Position numbers and translations under genes: made by a program. A DNA stretch of 47,254 nt from Actinoplanes sp. TFC3 (GTDB lineage Bacteria > Actinomycetota > Actinomycetes > Mycobacteriales > Micromonosporaceae), in assembly GCF_001553785.1 (NCBI RefSeq), contig NZ_LOJP01000001.1:1568493-1615746 (forward strand), in the 5' to 3' direction. This document shows positions 1 to 9,103 of the stretch, piece after piece. The notes beneath the pieces were generated by a model. The model did no database searches, was not told the DNA's origin, and worked only from the letters and a program-made list of their open reading frames with translations. Every line of letters begins with the position of its first letter. Position 1 is the first letter of the stretch.

Positions 1-1
1 C

Positions 2-1900
2 GGCATGGGGGCGGATCCGGGGTGGCGGGGGTTGCTGCCGGGTCAGCACGTCACGGCGACCGGGCAGGTGCTGGAGCCGCGAGGAGGTGACCTGACGGCG
101 GCAGTGCTGTCGGTGCGGGAGGCACCTGTCCCGCAAGGCCGGTCGTCGTGGGCGCAGCGGGCAGCCGGGGCGCTGCGAGCTGGACTGCAACGGGCGTGCG
201 CGCCGCTGCCTGACGACGTGGGTGGGCTGCTTCCCGGGCTGGTCGTCGGGGACACCAGCAGGATGGAACCCGGGTTGCAGGAGAACTTTCGCTCGACCGG
301 TATGACGCATTTGACCGCTGTCAGTGGTGCCAACGTGGCAATCATCCTGGGTGTCGTGCTGTACGCCGTGCGGTGGGCGCGGGCCGGACCGGTGGTGACT
401 GCGCTGGTCTGTGCGGTGGCGCTGGCCGGGTTCGTGATTCTGGCCCGCCCCTCGGCCAGCGTGGTACGGGCGGCTGCCATGGGCGCGATCGGGTTGCTCG
501 GGTTGGCGGCCGGACGCCCACGCGCTGCGGTGCCCGCGCTGGCTGCCGGGGTGGCTGGGCTGATCTTCGTGGACCCGGAACTGGCCGGGGACATCGGATT
601 CGCGTTGTCCGTACTCGCCACCGGTGGACTCTTGCTGCTCGCACCGAAGTGGAGGGACGCCCTGCAGCGGCGAGGCTGGCCGGCGTGGGCTGCCGAGGCG
701 CTCGCGGTGCCCGCTGCTGCCCAGGTCACGTGCGGTCCGGTGGTGGCCGGGATCTCGGCGAGCGTCAGCTTTGTTGCCGTTCCGGCCAACTTGCTGGTCG
801 TACCGGCGATTGCGCCCGCCACGCTGCTCGGGGTCAGTGCTGCGGTCCTGTCACCGGTGTGGCCGACCGGGGCGGAGTTCGCGGCCTGGGCCGGTCAATG
901 GCCCACGCGCTGGTTGGTTCTGGTGGCAACGCGCGGAGCCAATGTCCCGGCCGGTGCTTTGCCGTGGCCTGGTGGCGTGCTTGGGGCGCTGCTGCTCGCG
1001 GTGCTGACTGTGGCGTCGTTGATTGCGACGCGGCGGCCGTTGGTGCGCCGGCTGGTCGCTGTGATTGCGGCGAGTGCGGTGCTGGGTGCTCTCCCCGTAC
1101 GGCTGATTGCTGCCGGATGGCCACCGCCGCGCTGGATCGTGGTGACCTGCGCGGTGGGGCAGGGCGATGCCGTGGTGTTGCCGGCGGGGGAGGGCAGGGC
1201 CGTGGTGGTCGACGCGGGACCCGATGCCACCGGGGTGGATCACTGCCTGCGGCGGCTGGGCGTCCGGCGGGTGGCGCTGTTCGTGGTCAGCCACTTCCAC
1301 GTCGACCATGTCGGTGGGGTAGCGGGAGTGTTCCGGGGACGGACGGTCGCCGGGGTGGTGGCGCCGGACTGGCCCGAGCCGCCGGCTGGCTACGCCGGGG
1401 TGGCGGCCGAGGCGGCGCGGGCCCGGGCGCCGATGGCTGCAGTGACACCGGGCTGGCGGTACGCGATCGGGGGCCTTGAGCTGACCGTGATCGGGCCGTT
1501 CGAGCCGTTGCAGGGCACCAGTTCCGACCCCAACAACAACTCCCTCGTCCTGCGCGCCCGGATCAGCGGCCGGACCGTGCTGCTGCCCGGCGACGCGGAG
1601 ACCGAGGAACAGGAGGAACTGCTGTCTCACTTGGGCCGTACCGCCGTACGCGCGGATGTCTTGAAGGTCTCCCACCACGGCTCGGCCTATCAATCACCGG
1701 AATTCGTGGACGCGGTGGATCCAGCGGTGGCCCTGGTGTCGGTGGGCCGCGACAATGACTACGGGCACCCGAACGCCGCGCTGTTGGACCGGCTGGCACG
1801 CGGCGGGGCGAGGGTGATGCGCACGGATCAACAAGGGGACGTGGCCGCGGTGCAAACGATGACGGGTCTGGGGGTGGTGGCCCGTGGCAGCCCACCATGA
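2..1900 (+). CDS. comEC: ComEC/Rec2 family DNA-uptake channel protein, 5' end cut by window
   Basis: Polytopic inner-membrane protein of the ComEC/Rec2 family, which in competent bacteria carries single-stranded DNA across the membrane. The reading frame is open to the left edge, so the N-terminus lies outside the window; 633 codons are visible. The Competence domain is seen as a run of hydrophobic helices (about residues 100-370) beginning near the family motif TAVSGANVAI. It is followed by a C-terminal metallo-beta-lactamase-like domain (about 380-620) with the metal-binding motif SHFHVDHVGG, a GDAE segment and VSHHGS. It is convergent with the next gene. In actinomycetes comEC usually lies close to holA and rpsT, as here. 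Whether this organism is naturally competent cannot be told from the sequence. Confidence 0.93.
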   Translation, partial: GMGADPGWRGLLPGQHVTATGQVLEPRGGDLTAAVLSVREAPVPQGRSSWAQRAAGALRAGLQRACAPLPDDVGGLLPGLVVGDTSRMEPGLQENFRSTGMTHLTAVSGANVAIILGVVLYAVRWARAGPVVTALVCAVALAGFVILARPSASVVRAAAMGAIGLLGLAAGRPRAAVPALAAGVAGLIFVDPELAGDIGFALSVLATGGLLLLAPKWRDALQRRGWPAWAAEALAVPAAAQVTCGPVVAGISASVSFVAVPANLLVVPAIAPATLLGVSAAVLSPVWPTGAEFAAWAGQWPTRWLVLVATRGANVPAGALPWPGGVLGALLLAVLTVASLIATRRPLVRRLVAVIAASAVLGALPVRLIAAGWPPPRWIVVTCAVGQGDAVVLPAGEGRAVVVDAGPDATGVDHCLRRLGVRRVALFVVSHFHVDHVGGVAGVFRGRTVAGVVAPDWPEPPAGYAGVAAEAARARAPMAAVTPGWRYAIGGLELTVIGPFEPLQGTSSDPNNNSLVLRARISGRTVLLPGDAETEEQEELLSHLGRTAVRADVLKVSHHGSAYQSPEFVDAVDPAVALVSVGRDNDYGHPNAALLDRLARGGARVMRTDQQGDVAAVQTMTGLGVVARGSPP

Positions 1901-2036
1901 GCCCGCCTTCCCGCTGCTTTCGCCGATGACCACCGCTCATGACGTGGCCACTGCGCTACGGGAACCCTTGCCTCAACTGCGGGAGCAAAAGCTCCAAGCG
2001 CCGACATATGCGGCAACGGGGCCGCCGCTGTTCACC
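1901..2036. other. Convergent intergenic gap with a short hairpin
   Basis: 136 bp between the stop codons of two convergent genes. The only structure seen is a small GGAGC-AAAA-GCTCC hairpin at 1982-1995, too short and without a T-tract to be called a terminator with confidence. No gene is evident. Confidence 0.4.
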
Positions 2037-2786
2037 TCAGGACCGCTGAGCTTTGAAGGGGTTGGCGGCCAGCCATCCGTCGAAGGTCTGGTGGCCTCGG
2101 GGGCCTTCGGTGGTGGGGATCAGGCCGCCGGAGCCCGTGGGGCCAGGGATCGGGAGGGGGATCACCGGGCGGTGGCGGCTGCCGCCTGCGGCGATGAGGC
2201 GGCGGGCCATGCTGGGCAGCGATTCGATGCGGGGGCCGGCCAGGTCGGGGGCCGTGGCCTGGGGTGGCTGGGTGATCAGGCCGGCCAGGGCTTCGGCTAC
2301 CTCGCGGACGGCGATGGGCTGGGTTTTCATGCCGGGGACCAGGGCCAGCGGGCCGGGGAGGCGGTCGAGCATTTGACCGGCGAACTCGTGGAACTGGGTG
2401 GCGCGCAGGATGGTCCAGGGGACGTCGCCGGTGCGGACGACCTCCTCCTGGCGCAGCTTGCCCGCGTAGTACGGCAGTCGTACCCGGTCGATGCCGACGA
2501 TGGAAAGGGTGAGCAGGTGGCGCACGCCCGCGCGGTGCGACGCGCTGACCAGGTTGCGGCCGGCCTGGTCGAAGAAGCCGACCGCGACGTCACGCTTGTT
2601 GGTGGTCACGTTGCTCACGTCGATCACCGCGTCGACGCCGGCCAGCGCGCTGTCCAGGCCCGCGCCGCTCAGCAGGTCGACGCCTTGCGAGCGGGCCAGC
2701 ACCACCGGTTCGTGACCGGTCGTTCTGAGTACCTGCACCACGTTGCGCCCGGTCAGGCCCGTTCCGCCGGCGACTGCGATCTTCAT
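2037..2786 (-). CDS. NAD(P)-binding atypical short-chain dehydrogenase (NmrA/SDR_a-like)
   Basis: 249-residue single-domain Rossmann protein. It opens with MKIAVAGGTGLTGRNVV, the glycine-rich nucleotide-binding loop (GGTGLTG) of extended and atypical SDR proteins. It continues with the pattern usual in NmrA-like and SDR_a5 proteins: a VDAVIDVSNVTT segment, LSIVGIDR after strand 4, YYAGKLRQEE in place of the classical YxxxK, and the TILRATQFHEF motif. Such proteins are NAD(P)H-binding reductases or redox-sensing regulators; the substrate is unknown. The ATG start at 2786 directly precedes the glycine loop. It is divergent from the GH92 gene across 128 bp and convergent with comEC. Confidence 0.85.
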   Translation of the reverse strand: MKIAVAGGTGLTGRNVVQVLRTTGHEPVVLARSQGVDLLSGAGLDSALAGVDAVIDVSNVTTNKRDVAVGFFDQAGRNLVSASHRAGVRHLLTLSIVGIDRVRLPYYAGKLRQEEVVRTGDVPWTILRATQFHEFAGQMLDRLPGPLALVPGMKTQPIAVREVAEALAGLITQPPQATAPDLAGPRIESLPSMARRLIAAGGSRHRPVIPLPIPGPTGSGGLIPTTEGPRGHQTFDGWLAANPFKAQRS

Positions 2787-2914
2787 CTTTCGCTCCCTGT
2801 CCTGGGGTGTTCCTCAAGCAGACGAGATGGCCTCGGGAAACGTGACACATCTGGTTCACCCGGCGGTTGGGCGTGGGCGTATTGCTGATCATCGAAATGG
2901 TTTTAGGGTGGCTC

Positions 2915-5332
2915 ATGTCAATGTCTCGTGTTCGTCGTGTGGTGGCGGGGGCTGCTGGTGGGCTCCTCGTCGTCACGATGGGCCCGGTTGTCCGGGCCGA
3001 AGCCGCGCCTGCGCCCGTGCCGCTCGTCGGCAATCCGGTCAGTTATGTGGACCCTTTCATCGGTACGACGCGGGGTGGCAACACCTGGCCCGGAGCGACC
3101 CGCCCGTTCGGCATGATGGCGTGGAGCCCAACCAACACGAACGGTGATCAGACGAACGCGCCTGCTGCCAACGGGTACGAGTACAACGCCACCAAGGTGC
3201 GCGGCTTCAGCCTCACCCACGTCAACGGGGCCGGCTGTGCGCCCGGGGCGGCCGGGGACATCCCGATCCTGCCGTACGTGGGTAACGTTGACTCCTCGCC
3301 GACGGCTGACACCAAGGACGCCAAGTACGCGTCGACGTTCTCGCATGCCAACGAGACGGCGAGCCCTGGCCGGTACACGGTGACGCTGGATTCCGGCGCG
3401 CGGACCGATCTGGCCGTGAACACGCGTGCGGGCATTGCCGACTTCACGTTCCCTGCCGGGTCGGCCGCGAACCTGTTGTTCCGCACTTCCAACTCACTCA
3501 ACGGCAGTGAAAATGCAGACATCGAAATCGACAGCTCTGCTCGTACGGTCAAAGGCTCGGTGTTGACCGGGTCGTTCTGCGGCCGCCGAGGCAACGGTGG
3601 CGGGGCGAACAACCCGGACCGGCGCTCCTATTACCGGCTCTACTTCAGCGCCACGTTCGACCGGGACTTCGCGTCCACCGGCACGTGGCACGACGCCACG
3701 GTCACGCCCGGTGGCACCGCGGCCAGCGGCGGCGAAGGCTACCTGACCGGCGCCGATCGGGCGGGCCGCGGCTCCGGCGGGTGGGTCGGCTTCGACACCG
3801 GGTCGGACACCGACGTACGGATGCGGATCGGCATCTCGTATGTGAGCCTGGATGGCGCGGTCGCCAACCGAGACGCCGAGATCCCCGCCACGGCAACTGT
3901 CGACTCAGTCGCCGGGGCGACCCGGGAGGCCTGGAACACCGAGCTCAGTCGCATCCGCGTCGGCGGTGGCACCGAGGCGCGCACCACCGCGTTCTACACC
4001 TCGGTTTACCACGCGCTGATGCAACCGCAGATCATGAACGACCTCGACGGCCGCTACCTCGGCTCGGACCTGCAGGTGCACAGCGCCCGCCCCGGCCAGA
4101 AAGCGGTGTACGGCACGTTCTCCGGCTGGGACCAGTACCGGGCCCAGATCCAGCTCCTGGCGATTTTGCGCCCGGACGTCGCCGGTGACATGGCCACCTC
4201 GATGCTCGACTTCGCCACGCAGAACAAGGGCATCTGGGACCGCTGGCTGCACCTCGGCGCCCCGGCCCACGTGATGACCGGCGACCCGGCCGCACCCACG
4301 CTGGCCACCTACTACGCCATGGGGGTGCGCAACTTCGACACCGGCGCCGCCCTGGATTCGCTGGTCAAGCAGGCCACGGTGCAGAATCCGGACGCCCTGT
4401 CGGACGCCGGCTGCCCGGGTCAGTGCCTCGGTCAGCGGCCGACGCTCAATACGTACCTGGCGCTCAAGTACGCGGCCAACGACATCTGCCACTGCTGGGG
4501 CGGCGCGGCGGAAACCCTGGAGAACTCGCTCGCCGACTTCTCCCTGGCCATGTGGGCCAAGAGCAGCGGGCGCAAGGATCTGTACCGTCAGCTCCTGCCG
4601 CGCGGCGACTACTGGAAGAACACGTACAACCCGGCGGTCGGCTACCAGGCCGCGCGCAAGGCCGATGGGAGCTGGCAGCCCGGTTTCACACCGTCGACCG
4701 ATGTCGGGTTCGCGCAGGGGTCCAGCGCCACGTACACCTGGATGGTCCCGCAGGACGTCTCAGGGCTGGCCACGCTGATGGGCGGCCGGCCCGCGGCGGC
4801 TGCCCGCCTCGACGGCTTCTTCCACGACGAGAACGGCAACTGGGCGGTGCTGGGCGGCAACGCACTGCGCTACGACCCGACCAACGAGCCCGGCATCCAC
4901 GCGCCCTGGCTCTACAACGGACTCGCCCAGCCCTGGAAGACCCAGGAAACCGTCCGGCAAATCCTCGATACCGCGTACGGAACAGGGCCCGCGGGCCTGC
5001 CCGGCAACGACGACCTGGGCACCATGAGCGCCTGGTACGTGTTCGCCGCTATCGGCATGTTCCCCCAGGTCCCGGGGCGCGCGGAGATGCTGCTGGGCAG
5101 TCCGGTCTTCACCCGGGTGGAAATCGAGCGCAGCAACGGCGTCCGGCTGACGGTCAACGCCACCAGCACCGACACGTACGTGCAGAGCGTCAAGCTGAAC
5201 AACTCCACCCTGCGCCGGTCCTGGTTGCCGGAGTCGTTCCTGCAGCGCGGCGGGGCGGTCTCGTTCACGCTGGGTAGTTCGGCCAACCAGACGTGGGCTA
5301 CCGCGACCAAGGACCTGCCGGAGGATCACTAA
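2915..5332 (+). CDS. Secreted GH92 family glycosidase (alpha-1,2-mannosidase-like)
   Basis: 805-residue glycoside hydrolase family 92 enzyme, a family of calcium-dependent inverting exo-alpha-mannosidases. The start at 2915 gives a clean signal peptide (Arg-rich n-region, hydrophobic core, VRAEAAPAP cleavage region), so export is predicted. The N-terminal beta-sandwich begins with YVDPFIGTTRGGNTWPGA and PFGMMAWSP, which are GH92 hallmarks. The catalytic (alpha/alpha)6 domain contains GTFSGWDQYR, NEPGIHAPWLYN and GNDDLGTMSAWYVFAAIGMFP (family usually GQMSAW, here GTMSAW). Length is within the family range and no auxiliary carbohydrate-binding module is visible. Upstream in-frame starts at 2867 and 2897 exist but would spoil the signal peptide. 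Linkage specificity cannot be assigned from sequence alone. Likely role: scavenging mannose from fungal or plant glycans. Confidence 0.92.
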   Translation: MSMSRVRRVVAGAAGGLLVVTMGPVVRAEAAPAPVPLVGNPVSYVDPFIGTTRGGNTWPGATRPFGMMAWSPTNTNGDQTNAPAANGYEYNATKVRGFSLTHVNGAGCAPGAAGDIPILPYVGNVDSSPTADTKDAKYASTFSHANETASPGRYTVTLDSGARTDLAVNTRAGIADFTFPAGSAANLLFRTSNSLNGSENADIEIDSSARTVKGSVLTGSFCGRRGNGGGANNPDRRSYYRLYFSATFDRDFASTGTWHDATVTPGGTAASGGEGYLTGADRAGRGSGGWVGFDTGSDTDVRMRIGISYVSLDGAVANRDAEIPATATVDSVAGATREAWNTELSRIRVGGGTEARTTAFYTSVYHALMQPQIMNDLDGRYLGSDLQVHSARPGQKAVYGTFSGWDQYRAQIQLLAILRPDVAGDMATSMLDFATQNKGIWDRWLHLGAPAHVMTGDPAAPTLATYYAMGVRNFDTGAALDSLVKQATVQNPDALSDAGCPGQCLGQRPTLNTYLALKYAANDICHCWGGAAETLENSLADFSLAMWAKSSGRKDLYRQLLPRGDYWKNTYNPAVGYQAARKADGSWQPGFTPSTDVGFAQGSSATYTWMVPQDVSGLATLMGGRPAAAARLDGFFHDENGNWAVLGGNALRYDPTNEPGIHAPWLYNGLAQPWKTQETVRQILDTAYGTGPAGLPGNDDLGTMSAWYVFAAIGMFPQVPGRAEMLLGSPVFTRVEIERSNGVRLTVNATSTDTYVQSVKLNNSTLRRSWLPESFLQRGGAVSFTLGSSANQTWATATKDLPEDH

Positions 5333-5338
5333 GAATTC

Positions 5339-5386
5339 GCACCCTCCGCGGTGTCCCTGACTTCCTGGGGACACCGCGGAGGGTGC
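5339..5386. terminator. Long perfect hairpin between convergent genes
   Basis: A 19-bp perfect inverted repeat (arms 5339-5357 and 5368-5386, sequence beginning GCACCCTCCGCGG) with a 10-nt loop. It sits between the GH92 stop and the stop of the convergent membrane-protein gene and ends 2 bp before the latter. It has no T-tract; GC-rich hairpins without U-tails are common actinomycete terminators. It probably serves both strands. Confidence 0.8.
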
Positions 5387-5388
5387 GG

Positions 5389-6216
5389 CTACTCGTAGCG
5401 GCGGTTGGCGGACTGGCGGGCTCGCTGCTCGTCATCCAACGGCTCGGCCCACTGACGGCCGGGACGCCCCACGCCCACCGTGCCCAGCTCGGGCCTGTCT
5501 GCCTCGGGCAGGCCCAGCTCCGGCCCACCCACTGCCTGCGTGCCAAACTCGGGCAGTCCGGGCTGCGGCCCTTGCGACGTCAGGCTCCCCAGCTCCCGCT
5601 TGCCCGACTCCTGCGGGGGGACAAAGGTGGAGAACCGGTTAGGCGCATCCAACGGCGGGAACGAGTCGAACGACCGGTCCGAACGGCTGTCGAACTGATC
5701 GGACACCGCAGCCGGCACCGGACTGACCAAACGTTGAGTGTCGGCCTGAGCGAGATCGTTCCCGGTATCGGCCTTCTCCGCCGGCTCGGCGGCACGCCTG
5801 CGCGACTGTCGAGTCGCCCCCGGGACGCGGCCAGTGAGGTCCACAGTCGGCTTGTTGTCACCCGGTGCCGCGCCGGCATTACGACCTGCTCGCGACAGCA
5901 CCGAGGCCGGGAGTCGTACCGTCTTGCCTCCGACCTCGCGACTGCGCGACCGCGTGGCCGACGAGACCGTGAGGGCCCCGGCCACCACGTCGTTGAGCTT
6001 GACCATCGCGGCCACCGAGAGCGGTAGCACCAGGACGCCCCACCAGCTGACCAGCTCGGCCAGGGCGAGCAGAACGCCCAGCGCCACCGCACCTTCGAGG
6101 AACACGAAGCACAGGAACCCACTGGGGGCCAGGTATTGCAGGCCGAGCGCGCGGGCGTACAGGGGTTGCTGGCGTACCTCTTCGCGGGACAGGCCGGCGC
6201 GACGCGAGCGGGTCAT
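5389..6216 (-). CDS. Conserved hypothetical membrane protein with disordered repeat-bearing tail
   Basis: 275 residues, function not recognised. The start ATG at 6216 overlaps the holA stop (ATGA), so the two genes are probably translationally coupled. The N-terminal 30 residues are Arg-rich and cytosolic-looking. Two adjacent transmembrane helices follow (about residues 30-80: FLCFVFLEGAVALGVLLALA and VLVLPLSVAAMVKL). The remaining 190 residues are polar, Ala/Pro/Arg-rich and probably disordered. The C-terminus has imperfect repeats built on G-PELG / GLPEFG / RPELG units between about residues 215 and 260. The N-terminal portion looks like a small membrane protein family conserved beside holA in Micromonosporaceae; this is a recollection, not a search result. 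Confidence 0.7.
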   Translation of the reverse strand: MTRSRRAGLSREEVRQQPLYARALGLQYLAPSGFLCFVFLEGAVALGVLLALAELVSWWGVLVLPLSVAAMVKLNDVVAGALTVSSATRSRSREVGGKTVRLPASVLSRAGRNAGAAPGDNKPTVDLTGRVPGATRQSRRRAAEPAEKADTGNDLAQADTQRLVSPVPAAVSDQFDSRSDRSFDSFPPLDAPNRFSTFVPPQESGKRELGSLTSQGPQPGLPEFGTQAVGGPELGLPEADRPELGTVGVGRPGRQWAEPLDDEQRARQSANRRYE

Positions 6217-7187
6217 CGGGCGCCTCCGGACTGGCGGGCGTGGGCTACCGCGAAGACGGCCTGCTCCAGCGCGTAACCGCGGTCCTCTGCGCCGCCCTTG
6301 ACCGCGGCGTTGCATTCGGCGGCCGCGCGCATGGCGTCGACCAGTCCTTCGGGGGTCCAGCCCCGGCTGCGCTCCTGCGCCTTCTGGATCTTCCACGCGG
6401 GCATGCCGAGCGAGCTGGCCATCTGGTACGGATTGCCGCGCCCGGCCGACGCCACCCGGGCCACCGTGCGTACCCCATCAGCGATGGCGTCGGCGATCGG
6501 CACGGGATCGACGCCCACGTGCAGTGCCCAGCGCAGGGCTTCCAGCGCCGCCGGCACGTCGCCGATCATCGCGGCATCGGCCACGGCGAAGCCACTGACC
6601 TCGGCGCGGCCCTTGTAGTAGCGGGCGACCACGGCGGGACTGATCTTGCCGTCGGTGTCGGCCAGCAGTTGCGAACAGGCCGCGGCGATCTCGCGCAGGT
6701 CGGTGCCGACAGCTTGCAGCAGGGCAGCCGCGGCGGGTTCGTCACAGCGCCCGCCGTTGCGCCGGAACTCGTCGCGTACGAAGGCGATGCGCTCACGGTC
6801 GCCCTTGAGCTTGAGCGCGGGCACCACTGTCGCGCCTGCGCTTTTCAACCCGTCGGCGAACGCCTTGCCCTTGGCGCCGCCCAGGTGGGTCACGATCAAG
6901 GTCACTTCAGGATCGGGATTCTTCGCGTACGACAAAAGCGCCGCCGTGAGCTCCTTACGCGCATCCTGCCCGCTGCGGATGACGAGCACGCGCTGACCGC
7001 CGAACAGTGAGGGGCTCAGCATCTCGGCGACCTCGCCGGGGCTGAGCTGACCGGCTTCGTACTCCCGCACGTCCGCCCCGGGGTCAGCCGCTCGCGCCGC
7101 CTCGACCGTCGCGGTGACGGCTCGGGCGGCCAGCAATTCCTCATCGCCGAGGACCAGGACCAGGGGGGTAGGAGGTGCACTGTTCAC
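6213..7187 (-). CDS. holA: DNA polymerase III subunit delta
   Basis: 324-residue clamp-loader delta subunit, which opens the beta sliding clamp as part of the pentameric AAA+ loader. Visible features are the N-terminal strand PLVLVLGDEELLAARAV, the segment GQRVLVIRSG, the KNPDPEVTLIVTHLGGAKGK region with a degenerate nucleotide site, and the helical C-terminal collar with RGNPYQMASSLGMPAWKIQKAQ, typical of actinobacterial HolA. The GTG at 7187 was chosen because it begins immediately before the first core strand; the frame stays open upstream without recognisable protein. The stop overlaps the start of the downstream membrane protein by 4 bp. Confidence 0.92.
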   Translation of the reverse strand: MNSAPPTPLVLVLGDEELLAARAVTATVEAARAADPGADVREYEAGQLSPGEVAEMLSPSLFGGQRVLVIRSGQDARKELTAALLSYAKNPDPEVTLIVTHLGGAKGKAFADGLKSAGATVVPALKLKGDRERIAFVRDEFRRNGGRCDEPAAAALLQAVGTDLREIAAACSQLLADTDGKISPAVVARYYKGRAEVSGFAVADAAMIGDVPAALEALRWALHVGVDPVPIADAIADGVRTVARVASAGRGNPYQMASSLGMPAWKIQKAQERSRGWTPEGLVDAMRAAAECNAAVKGGAEDRGYALEQAVFAVAHARQSGGAR

Positions 7188-7571
7188 GAGCAAAATCTTC
7201 GCACGGGCGTCTGACACACTCCGAAGCCTCACTCCTGCGCGCAGCCATCTGATCAGCGAATGCGAAAGCAGACATATCGGCCGACAAACATATCGAGTCC
7301 GAGCTGAGGAGCCTCGATCAGGCTGGACATCTGCCCCGGAACCCCGACGTGATCCGACGCACATCCGAACCGATCGCCCAATGTCGAATCGTATAAGGGA
7401 CTTAATCCGGGCGTGTCGCGCTCAATTCCAACGACGCCGGCGGATGCGAAAGGCCGGAAAGATGCACGCCTTCACCGTGCGGAAAGCAGAAGGGCCCAAG
7501 CCGCGAAGGAGCGCGAAGGCGAAAGCGCCGCCAGCGCCGAACGCCCTGAGAGCGAATCTCCTACAGACAAG
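7188..7571. other. 384-bp gap upstream of holA, no gene recognised
   Basis: No convincing coding region. AT-richer motifs include two copies of ACATATCG (within about 7274-7300) and a TATAAG/TATACG-like element at about 7391-7397 that could be a -10 box on either strand, but no good -35 was found. A purine-rich GCGAAGG/GCGAAAGC-type stretch at about 7508-7535 precedes the bidirectional hairpin at 7572. The region may be a long holA leader or hold a small RNA ending in that hairpin. Both are speculative. Confidence 0.3.
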
Positions 7572-7632
7572 AAAAAGCACCCAGGCACCGCTGGACCGTA
7601 ATGGTCCGGCGGTGCCTGGGGGTGCTTTTTCC
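7572..7632. terminator. Strong bidirectional rho-independent terminator downstream of rpsT
   Basis: Long hairpin with arms beginning AAAAAGCACC-CAGGCACCGC and closing on GGACC-GTAAT-GGTCC, then GCGGTGCCTG and GGTGCTTTTT. The A-run on the left and T-run on the right give a U-tail in both directions. It ends rpsT transcription on the minus strand and would also stop plus-strand transcripts. Confidence 0.9.
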
Positions 7633-7694
7633 GCAGCCGCTCGCGGCAGCTCGGGACGCCATGGCGCGTCGGCGCCGCAAGCGAGCCCTGCGTA

Positions 7695-7961
7695 TCAGGC
7701 GGAGAGAGCGGCGATCTTCTTGGCGATGGCCGACTTGCGGTTTGCCGCCTGGTTCTTGTGGATGACGCCCTTGCTGACAGCCTTGTCGAGCTGGCGCGAG
7801 GCGTCACGAAGCAGCGCGGTGGCCGTCTCGGTGTTGCCCGCGTCGCCCGCCTCGTGCAGCTTGCGGATAACGGTCTTCAGCGACGACTTGACCGACTTGT
7901 TGCGCAGCCGGGCCTTCTCGTTCTGCCGGTTGCGCTTGATCTGGGACTTGATGTTCGCCAC
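7695..7961 (-). CDS. rpsT: 30S ribosomal protein S20
   Basis: 88-residue S20, a helical-bundle protein that binds 16S rRNA early in small-subunit assembly. It starts at a GTG (7961) giving the classic N-terminus [20 protein letters not shown]. The Lys/Arg-rich helices and the [20 protein letters not shown]-terminus match the family, and the length is normal. It is followed by the strong terminator at 7572-7632, as expected for a highly expressed single-gene unit. The upstream extension of the frame is not recognisable protein. Confidence 0.97.
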   Translation of the reverse strand: MANIKSQIKRNRQNEKARLRNKSVKSSLKTVIRKLHEAGDAGNTETATALLRDASRQLDKAVSKGVIHKNQAANRKSAIAKKIAALSA

Positions 7962-8071
7962 GCGACAGCCTGTCCTGACTAGGTTCGGATGATGCTCGGT
8001 TCGTGAAACGGGATGAAGCTGGGCGGCGACAGCACGCATCAGCGTGCCACCACACGCGACGAACCAATGTA

Positions 8072-9049
8072 TCAGGCCGGTTCGGCGGCACCCAAATCGA
8101 TGGCTGACCAGCCCCGGCGTTCGGCCAGCCAGGCCAGCGCTTGGCGCCCGCTGAACGCCTGGTGCTGGCGCTGATGCGGAGATGCGCTGCTCGGTCCGGA
8201 AGCCGCGCTCACCAGCCAATGCCCACTCATCACGGCAAGTACCCCGTCAACGCCCTCCGCCGGGGCGTCCACGAGCCGATCGACATCGTGGCCACTCGCG
8301 TACGCGGTGACCAGCAACGTCACCGTGTCGAACCAGGGCTGGCCGATGCAAGGCCACGCCCAATCGCAGAGCCACGCCTTGCCGTCCCCATCAATGATGA
8401 CGTTGTCGATGCGCAGGTCACCATGCATCATCCCGTGGCCCGCCAGCATCGCCGGAAGCGCCTGCTCCAAACGTGCCAACTCGTCCAGCTTTCCCGCCAC
8501 CCAGGCCGGCGCGGCTGGGAGAGGGGCCCGGCCGGCGGCTATCTCGGACCACCAGCAGAGCTGATCCCGTACGAGATGAGCAACAGCCGGCAGCCGAAGT
8601 GCCTTCGGTGGCTCGTGGAGGGCAGTGATCGCCGTTTGCCAAGCGTCCAGGGCAGCCTGCAGCTCCTCGGCGCGCCACGGCATGACCGGGACGTGACCGT
8701 CGATCGCGTCGAGGCACACCACAAAGTAGCCCTCGGCCTCCAGCGCCCACCGAAACCGGGGCGCGGCAACCTCCGGCGGCAGCAGCGATGTGATGGACGC
8801 CTCACGCTCGTAGGCCTCGGCCGCCGGCTCCTGGACAGGCGCCGCCTTGACGAACGCCCGCGCACCCGTCGCGGTCTCCAGCACACCGGCAAACGCCCTG
8901 GTAAACCCGCCGCCCGCGGTGCTCGACGCCGTCACCGGAGCGCCCAGACGCCTCTCGATCACCCTCCGAAGAGCCCCAGGCAAATCACCCCAATCTGGCC
9001 GTACGCTCGTGACGCCGTACTCGATGTCGGGCAGTGATACCGGACGCAT
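8072..9049 (-). CDS. Aminoglycoside phosphotransferase (APH)-fold kinase
   Basis: 325-residue APH/choline-kinase-fold protein. The N-lobe has a glycine-rich loop ([14 protein letters not shown]) and a lysine in ARAFVKAAP. The C-lobe has the Brenner-type catalytic loop [11 protein letters not shown] (catalytic Asp and Asn) and the metal-binding segment WLCDWAWPC in the DFG-equivalent position. A good GGAGG ribosome site lies just upstream of the ATG at 9049. It is divergent from the DUF4240 gene. The substrate cannot be deduced: members range from antibiotic-resistance enzymes to sugar or small-molecule kinases, and nothing nearby points to resistance. Confidence 0.88.
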   Translation of the reverse strand: MRPVSLPDIEYGVTSVRPDWGDLPGALRRVIERRLGAPVTASSTAGGGFTRAFAGVLETATGARAFVKAAPVQEPAAEAYEREASITSLLPPEVAAPRFRWALEAEGYFVVCLDAIDGHVPVMPWRAEELQAALDAWQTAITALHEPPKALRLPAVAHLVRDQLCWWSEIAAGRAPLPAAPAWVAGKLDELARLEQALPAMLAGHGMMHGDLRIDNVIIDGDGKAWLCDWAWPCIGQPWFDTVTLLVTAYASGHDVDRLVDAPAEGVDGVLAVMSGHWLVSAASGPSSASPHQRQHQAFSGRQALAWLAERRGWSAIDLGAAEPA

Positions 9050-9103
9050 GCCTCCATCCTCCCCTCCCGGTTTTTGTCATACCGGCCTGGCAGGCTGTCC
9101 CTC

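Noticed and set aside
1884..2888. Plus-strand open frame of 334 codons opposite the SDR gene
   Set aside because: The minus strand encodes a clear Rossmann protein; the plus frame is low-complexity Gly/Ala/Asp.
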